NCBI GenBank assembly: GCA_021813195.1
Contig: JAKALI010000125.1
Span: forward strand, 1-9,259
From: Pseudomonadota bacterium
Lineage (GTDB): Bacteria > Pseudomonadota > Alphaproteobacteria > Rhizobiales > Hyphomicrobiaceae
DNA: 9,259 nucleotides
Direction: 5' to 3'
Shown here: positions 5,393-9,259 of the stretch, one piece after another
Layout of the letters: the number at the start of each line of letters is the position of its first letter
How positions within the stretch are numbered: position 1 is the stretch's first letter
Translations under genes and position numbers: made by a program
Notes under the pieces: generated by a model
What the model saw: only the letters and a program-made list of their open reading frames with translations
Databases searched by the model: none
Told to the model about the DNA's origin: nothing

Positions 5393-6970
5393 ATGGTCAA
5401 CGCACCTATTTCCGGTACGCCAGGCGTTTTCGATCCGCGCAATCCGACGCTGGTCCCGAATTTCGACCGCAATGTCAGTTCCGGCTCGGACACGCTTGAC
5501 CATACCTCCCCCGCACTTTTCCTGCAGGAAAATCCCAGGACGGATGCTTCTGCGGCGGCAACAATCGGGGGCACCTTCACGGCCAATGATGTGGTGACCG
5601 TGAGGGTAACACATGGTTTGCTGCCCAACGGATTCCTTGAGAAAAGTTATACCGTCCAAGGCGGCGATACAGCTTCCGTAGTTGCGGATGCTCTGACAAA
5701 GGCTTTCAACGACGACGCCACGGCTATGGCACACGGGCTCTATGCCGATGTCGCGGCCGGTGCCATCACCTTCAATTGGCCGAGCGTGATCGGTAATTTT
5801 GCCGTTCTGACTGGCTGGGCGGATGCTGCAGCCGAAACCATCACCATCGGCGGCACAGCCACCGCGACCGATACGCTGAATGTTCGGTTCTCCGGGGGAG
5901 CGTTGGCTGCGCCTGTTTCCGTGCAGGCGACCGTGACGGGAGCCGAAAGCACAACCGATATGGCGACGGCGGTCAAAAATGCCATCAATGCTAACGCCAC
6001 TTTGGCAGCGGCCGGCATTACTGCGACCTCGGCCGCTGCGGTTGTGACGCTGGTCGCAACGCCAGATGCTGGTGGCTTCACCGTTTTGGCTTGGTCAAAC
6101 GGTCCCGCCGAAACCGGCACTGTCTCAAATATGACGGCGACGGAAACCGCGACCATTGGTGGCACACCTGCGGCGACCGATACGGTGGCGCTGACTTTCA
6201 CCAACGCCGGCGTGGCTGGTCTGCCCGTTACGGTCACCTATACCGTTGGTGGCACGGACACGGTGGCCACTATCGCCGCCGGCCTCGTGGCGCTCATCAA
6301 TGGCAATGCCACTCTGACGGCAGGTTTCATCACTGCCGCCAATGTCGGGGCAGTCATCACCGTTTCCGAGCCGCAGGCCATCGGTAATAGCACAGTCATC
6401 ACTGATGCCATCGGTGGTGGCGGAACGAAGCTTGAGACTGTCACTTATGGTAATGGCGGCAATCTCTCTGGCGGTGTTGGCGCGGTCGGTAATACGGTCG
6501 CCCTCACCATCACGAATTCTCTTCTAACCGGCAGCCCGATCACAAAGACCTATACCGTCGTCGCTGGAGACGATGCGACGGCAGTTGCCGCTGGCCTAAA
6601 AGCCTTGGTCAATGGGGATGCGGTTCTGGCGGCTGCGGGGTATGCGGCAACAAACGCCGCTGGTGTCCTCTCGGTAACTTGGCCTGCCAGCGCCGGCCCG
6701 ACAGCGTTCTCGAGAACCTCCGCTGTCATCACGTTCACGCTGGCCGGTGGTCCGACCGAAACGGCAACTGTAGGAGCCGCCAGCACCGAGACCGTCACAC
6801 TTGATCCGCTAACAGGTATCTTTTCCGGCGGCGATGGTCCGGTCATCGTTTTCAACAATTTCACCTATGGCTATAACGGCGCACTCCAGAACTATTGGGC
6901 AGGCGTGCCCTACATCATGGATTATGGCCTCGTGAAGCTTCTGATCGCTGATGGAGCCCCCATCGCATGA
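5393..6970 (+). CDS. Phage structural protein with four tandem GDT modules
   Basis: The 525-residue product starts at ATG 5393, one base after the previous stop. Residues 1-54 are a unique polar N-terminus (D-P-R-N-P-T-L-V-P-N-F-D-R). Four copies of the recurring module follow at residues about 55-131, 147-225, 251-328 and 358-432. Each carries the (A/T)-T-I-G-G-T or equivalent start, T-D-T/N-D-V, a Y-T-V-x-G-G-D-T or related turn, A-A-x-L-x-x-x-I-N, then V-I-T-V near the end. Residues 470-525 form a different end with F-T-Y-G-Y-N-G-A-L and W-A-G-V-P-Y-I-M-D-Y-G-L-V-K-L-L-I. The composition is almost all Ala, Gly, Thr and Val, typical of extracellular or virion beta proteins. A capsid fibre, neck or tail component is likely. 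The ends probably hold the attachment surfaces while the modules form a stalk. The stop overlaps the next start (ATGA). Confidence 0.8.
   Translation: MVNAPISGTPGVFDPRNPTLVPNFDRNVSSGSDTLDHTSPALFLQENPRTDASAAATIGGTFTANDVVTVRVTHGLLPNGFLEKSYTVQGGDTASVVADALTKAFNDDATAMAHGLYADVAAGAITFNWPSVIGNFAVLTGWADAAAETITIGGTATATDTLNVRFSGGALAAPVSVQATVTGAESTTDMATAVKNAINANATLAAAGITATSAAAVVTLVATPDAGGFTVLAWSNGPAETGTVSNMTATETATIGGTPAATDTVALTFTNAGVAGLPVTVTYTVGGTDTVATIAAGLVALINGNATLTAGFITAANVGAVITVSEPQAIGNSTVITDAIGGGGTKLETVTYGNGGNLSGGVGAVGNTVALTITNSLLTGSPITKTYTVVAGDDATAVAAGLKALVNGDAVLAAAGYAATNAAGVLSVTWPASAGPTAFSRTSAVITFTLAGGPTETATVGAASTETVTLDPLTGIFSGGDGPVIVFNNFTYGYNGALQNYWAGVPYIMDYGLVKLLIADGAPIA
5555..6688 (+). repeat. 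Tandem array of four GDT modules, copies B to E
   Basis: Copy B about 5555-5785, C about 5831-6067, D about 6143-6376, E about 6464-6688, each roughly 75-79 codons and separated by linkers of 15-29 residues. Key residues differ: B keeps Y-T-V-Q-G-G-D-T, C has V-T-G-A-E-S-T, D has Y-T-V-G-G-T-D-T, E has Y-T-V-V-A-G-D-D. DNA identity between copies is patchy, so the duplications are not recent. Confidence 0.85.
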
Positions 6971-7335
6971 CGAAAGCGCCTCTCAAAATCTGCACACAGT
7001 GCGGTCATGGCTCGCCGATCCGCGTCAAGGAATGCCCACAGTGCGGGGCGTTCTTCCAGCGCGCGCGCGCGGAGCTTCCGCCCGAACTGGTGGCCGATGT
7101 CACAGGTGAAACAATGGACAGGAAGACTGTCTATGTCGCCGAACGGGATTTCAGCCATTCGTTCGGCGGCACGACGGTCCAGTTCTCGGAAGGACGCCCG
7201 ATCACGGATCGCGAACTCATCGCCGGGCTCTTGGCCGTTTCGGCTCCGATCAAGGCTTTGGCGGAGGGCACGAAGGTCGCCCGCTGCCCCCATTGCCATC
7301 AGGCGTTTCCTCTGACGGAAGGCACGGAGCACTAA
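6967..7335 (+). CDS. Zinc-ribbon phage protein
   Basis: This 122-residue protein begins in an ATGA overlap. An N-terminal zinc ribbon is clear: C9-T-Q-C12 and C23-P-Q-C26, each followed by Gly (the classic C-x2-C-G knuckle), spaced by ten residues. A further C107-P-H-C110-H111 lies near the C-terminus and could be half of a second metal site, perhaps shared between subunits. The middle (residues 53-100) is a separate small domain with Y-V-A-E-R-D-F-S-H-S-F-G-G-T-T-V-Q-F and a helix I-A-G-L-L-A-V-S-A-P-I. No DNA-binding or enzymatic motif is seen. Position among structural genes suggests a minor virion or assembly protein stabilised by zinc. A regulatory role is possible because zinc ribbons often bind nucleic acid. 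Metal binding is inferred from the cysteine pattern. Confidence 0.8.
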   Translation: MTKAPLKICTQCGHGSPIRVKECPQCGAFFQRARAELPPELVADVTGETMDRKTVYVAERDFSHSFGGTTVQFSEGRPITDRELIAGLLAVSAPIKALAEGTKVARCPHCHQAFPLTEGTEH

Positions 7336-7336
7336 T

Positions 7337-8161
7337 GTGGCCCTTACGCAGGAACAGAAATCTTCCATCCGCCGACATATGGGATATCCGGTTATCGGGC
7401 TCCTGAAGATTTCACCTGCGGGCGCCGTTCTCGGCTCCGCGGCCACCGGATATCGGTTTTTCGAAGCCTATGGCCAGCTCGAATACAAGCTGAACAATCT
7501 CAATCCCGACGAAGAAACCCGCATGACGGGCGCCTATCTTGGCGCGGCCATCCTTTCCGGACCACAGCCTGAACTCGGCGATACGGTTTCACTGACGATT
7601 TCCAGTTCGTTGCTGTCGTCGCCGCAAACTGTGACCGCAGCGGCGCCGGCCCCAAATCCAGAGATTGATACGAGACTCAATCTCATTAACGGACTGGTGG
7701 CGGCGATCAGCGCTAACGCAGTACTCCAAGCTGCCGGGATTTATTCCGCAGCACCATATGGTACGGGCCCCTATTCACAAAATGCGGTGGCAATCCCGGA
7801 GATTGGCATCGTGGCACCATTCGCCTTTACGCTGACTGCCGCCGGGTCAGGACTGCTCGTGCCTCAAATCACGTCCAACGGTGTCCAACTACCGCCGGTG
7901 GCGAGCCTTGACGGTACAACGACCATCCACGGCTATTTGCCCATTCTGGACGGCTTGGAGGGAGCCTATGCCGGAGCTTCGCAGAACCTGGATACAAAGA
8001 AAGCAGCCGTTTGGGAAAGCCGCTCAAACGAGTTGGCGCTTCGCTCCAGCCTCTATCGGGTTTGGCAGATAAAGCTTTCCGAATATCTCGGCATCCCGCT
8101 CAACCCCCGCGGGCAGGCCAGATACGATGTCCGGAACTATGGCGCCATGAGGTTCGCATGA
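7337..8161 (+). CDS. Phage structural protein with degenerate GDT module
   Basis: This 274-residue protein starts at GTG 7337 with GGAGC a few bases upstream. The junction TAATGTG also offers ATG 7335, but that is out of frame and gives only 23 codons. The N-terminus L-T-x-E-Q-K-x-x-I-R-R-H-M-G-Y-P-V-I-G is the type seen on some phage structural proteins; this is recollection and was not checked. Residues 32-60 have G-Y-R-F-F-E-A-Y-G-Q-L-E-Y. Residues about 79-172 look like a decayed copy of the recurring module (G-D-T-V-S-L-T-I, then L-V-A-A-I-S-A-N-A-V-L-Q-A-A-G-I, and an F-T-L-T-A-A-G end). The C-terminus is helical (R-S-S-L-Y-R-V-W-Q-I-K-L-S-E-Y-L-G) with a final V-R-N-Y-G-A-M-R-F. A head-tail connection role is plausible but unproven. 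Its stop overlaps the next start. Confidence 0.75.
   Translation: MALTQEQKSSIRRHMGYPVIGLLKISPAGAVLGSAATGYRFFEAYGQLEYKLNNLNPDEETRMTGAYLGAAILSGPQPELGDTVSLTISSSLLSSPQTVTAAAPAPNPEIDTRLNLINGLVAAISANAVLQAAGIYSAAPYGTGPYSQNAVAIPEIGIVAPFAFTLTAAGSGLLVPQITSNGVQLPPVASLDGTTTIHGYLPILDGLEGAYAGASQNLDTKKAAVWESRSNELALRSSLYRVWQIKLSEYLGIPLNPRGQARYDVRNYGAMRFA
7571..7852 (+). repeat. Recurring GDT module, copy F (degenerate)
   Basis: Residues about 79-172 of the 7337-8161 product. G-D-T-V-S-L-T-I, N-G-L-V-A-A-I-S-A-N, L-Q-A-A-G-I and a closing F-T-L-T-A match the module, but the Y-T-V-Q-G-G-D turn is lost (A-A-A-P-A-P instead) and about 15 residues are inserted. Confidence 0.5.
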
Positions 8162-8823
8162 CCCCAGAGCTGGTTGCCAAGAAAATCTGGACGGGATACG
8201 GCAAGGCGGCTCTGCACGTCGGCTTTCCGACTGCGATTTATCGGCCTTCCGGACCAACTGACCCGATTTCGAATATCAACCTGATTGCGACGGTGCCGGG
8301 AGCCTTTGCGCTCGGACAGAACTTCGAAAACCCGAACCGTTATGGCAACGCGACGTGGCGCGCCATGATCGACGGCAACCAGATCGAATATTTCGATTAT
8401 CTGGTGTCCACAAATATGAACGGCTCACAGACCTTTTTCGTGGCCGAAAAGCAACCGGATTTGCCAATCGTCACGGTCCTTTGCAACATGACCGTCAATG
8501 TCAAGCGGCCTGCCCAGAACGACGGCACTGGCCTTCAGGGCTATGGCGGCAATACGCTGGCGACAGAAACGGCCATCATGACGGCATGGCCAGCAAGCGT
8601 GCTGCAAGGGAACAAAGGGCGGGTAGAGGTCAAGCTTCCAGGCGATACCTATGATCCGTTCTGGGAAATTCTGTTGCCGGCGCTTTCCGGCGTCGAAATC
8701 AAGAGCCGCGACCTGATCGAGGAAGATGTCAGCGCCTCGGCGCCACCTACTCGCTTTGTCGTCAGCGGTGCGGAATTAACGGAATTGGGCTGGCGTATCA
8801 GAGCCCAACAGGTGCTCGCGTAA
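8158..8823 (+). CDS. Hypothetical phage structural (possibly neck) protein
   Basis: The 221-residue product starts at ATG 8158 in an ATGA overlap; the open frame extends further upstream, but that part lies inside the previous gene. Residues 1-30 (A-K-K-I-W-T-G-Y-G-K-A-A-L-H-V-G, then Y-R-P-S-G-P) form a helix and loop. The body is beta-rich: W-R-A-M-I-D-G near 68, Y-L-V-S near 81, F-F-V-A-E-K-Q-P-D-L-P-I near 92-103, and a lone C-N-M. A polar loop (N-D-G-T-G-L-Q-G-Y-G-G-N-T) precedes W-P-A-S and a conserved-looking end with L-P-G-D, E-L-T-E-L-G-W-R-I-R-A-Q-Q. Phages have similar unassigned proteins in this place; a head-completion or neck role fits the position. No enzyme motif or signal peptide is visible. 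Confidence 0.7.
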   Translation: MTPELVAKKIWTGYGKAALHVGFPTAIYRPSGPTDPISNINLIATVPGAFALGQNFENPNRYGNATWRAMIDGNQIEYFDYLVSTNMNGSQTFFVAEKQPDLPIVTVLCNMTVNVKRPAQNDGTGLQGYGGNTLATETAIMTAWPASVLQGNKGRVEVKLPGDTYDPFWEILLPALSGVEIKSRDLIEEDVSASAPPTRFVVSGAELTELGWRIRAQQVLA

Positions 8824-9259
8824 TGGCAGACGTGGTGGACATCTACAATGCCTTGGGTGCCCAGATCGAGGGTGTCCTTTATCCTGGCGGCACACCGGCG
8901 CCTGGTGAAGCATCACCCGTGACCGGGACCGTTATCCGGATTTATCCCGGATGGCCGGCCGCAGATCAGCTCAACAAGGACATCCAGAGCGGGATCGCCA
9001 CGGTTTCGATGTTTGCAATTCCTGCGGCAGTCCAGAACGTCACGCGCTATCCACTGGACTGGCAGACGCAGGTTGCGCCCGTCACTACCCTGACAGCTAC
9101 CATTGACGCCACGGGAACGGAAATCACCATTGGGGGAGCAGTTTCGATACCGCAGAATATCGGCGCCGTTGTGAACGGAAAGAAAGCCGTTTACGCCGTT
9201 CAGTCCGGGGATACGCTTTCCTCGATCGCTACGGCTCTGGCAGCAGTAATCAATGCTTT
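8823..9259 (+). CDS. Phage structural protein with GDT module (3' partial)
   Basis: ATG 8823 lies in a TAATG overlap and the frame is open for 145 codons to the window end, so the C-terminus is missing. Residues 1-20 (V-V-D-I-Y-N-A-L-G-A-Q-I-E-G-V-L-Y-P-G-G) form a helix and turn. Residues 33-90 are beta-rich (V-I-R-I-Y-P-G-W-P-A, then V-T-R-Y-P-L-D-W). From residue 100 a module copy begins: I-T-I-G-G, then Y-A-V-Q-S-G-D-T-L-S-S-I-A-T-A-L-A-A-V-I-N-A. That turn resembles the first half of a LysM repeat (Y-x-V-Q-x-G-D-T-L-x-x-I-A). It might therefore be a baseplate or tail-tip protein contacting the cell wall, or simply another virion protein using the shared module. The second half of the module, needed to tell them apart, is outside the window. 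Confidence 0.7.
   Translation, partial: MADVVDIYNALGAQIEGVLYPGGTPAPGEASPVTGTVIRIYPGWPAADQLNKDIQSGIATVSMFAIPAAVQNVTRYPLDWQTQVAPVTTLTATIDATGTEITIGGAVSIPQNIGAVVNGKKAVYAVQSGDTLSSIATALAAVINA
9120..9259 (+). repeat. Recurring GDT module, copy G (cut by window end)
   Basis: Residues from about 100 of the last gene. I-T-I-G-G, Y-A-V-Q-S-G-D-T-L, I-A-T-A-L and V-I-N-A match the other copies; the T-A-T-D-T-V segment is replaced by a variant. The sequence ends before the closing strands. Confidence 0.7.

Noticed and set aside
5740..6237. 165-codon and similar minus-strand frames opposite the four-module gene
   Set aside because: Val/Ala/Pro-rich mirror of the Ala/Thr/Gly repeat coding; no ribosome site, and the + strand frame is clearly the real one.
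5555..6688. Tandem DNA repeat or CRISPR-like array
   Set aside because: The repetition is at protein level with diverged DNA and about 230-base units; there are no short direct repeats with spacers.

Overview
This window is a tightly packed piece of a double-stranded DNA tailed-phage virion (head) gene module, either a prophage or a free phage. Every supportable gene lies on the + strand, and most junctions are ATGA, TAATG or GTGA overlaps or gaps of under 30 bases, so it reads as one transcription unit. The DNA is moderately GC-rich with GC-biased third codon positions. Protein style (Ala/Gly/Thr-rich beta proteins, an Rxx-HMGYPVIG type structural protein) suggests a phage of an alphaproteobacterium, such as the Acetobacteraceae or Rhizobiales; this is an impression, not a demonstrated assignment. 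There are no tRNA, rRNA, CRISPR, IS, integrase or attachment-site signals.

Layout. Positions 1-455 hold the C-terminal end of a large protein, probably the portal. Positions 448-1584 hold three small overlapping genes; the outer two (448-894 and 1240-1584) look like diverged paralogues. Positions 1597-1821 encode a 74-residue stand-alone biotinyl/lipoyl-like domain with an E-C-M-K motif, the most unexpected gene here. Positions 1822-2517 encode a beta-rich virion-type protein carrying one copy of a recurring module. Positions 2529-2687 encode a very basic 52-residue protein behind a strong ribosome binding site. Positions 2719-3369 encode the scaffolding protein and 3562-4935 the major capsid protein, separated by the only sizeable non-coding stretch (3370-3561), which holds small hairpins and a repeated 11-mer.

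Downstream of the capsid gene are two small unknown genes (4955-5188, 5185-5391), a 525-residue protein built from four tandem copies of the recurring module (5393-6970), a zinc-ribbon protein (6967-7335), a structural protein with a degenerate module copy (7337-8161), an unknown probable neck/structural protein (8158-8823), and the start of another structural protein (8823 to beyond the window end) that also carries the module.

How they fit together: portal, scaffold and coat would build the procapsid. The four module-bearing proteins are likely surface, neck or tail components sharing one building block. The biotinyl-like protein and the paralogous pair sit between portal and scaffold, where accessory virion proteins are common. 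Two points deserve follow-up: the biotinyl-like domain in a virion operon, and one roughly 75-residue module scattered through four different genes, seven copies in all.
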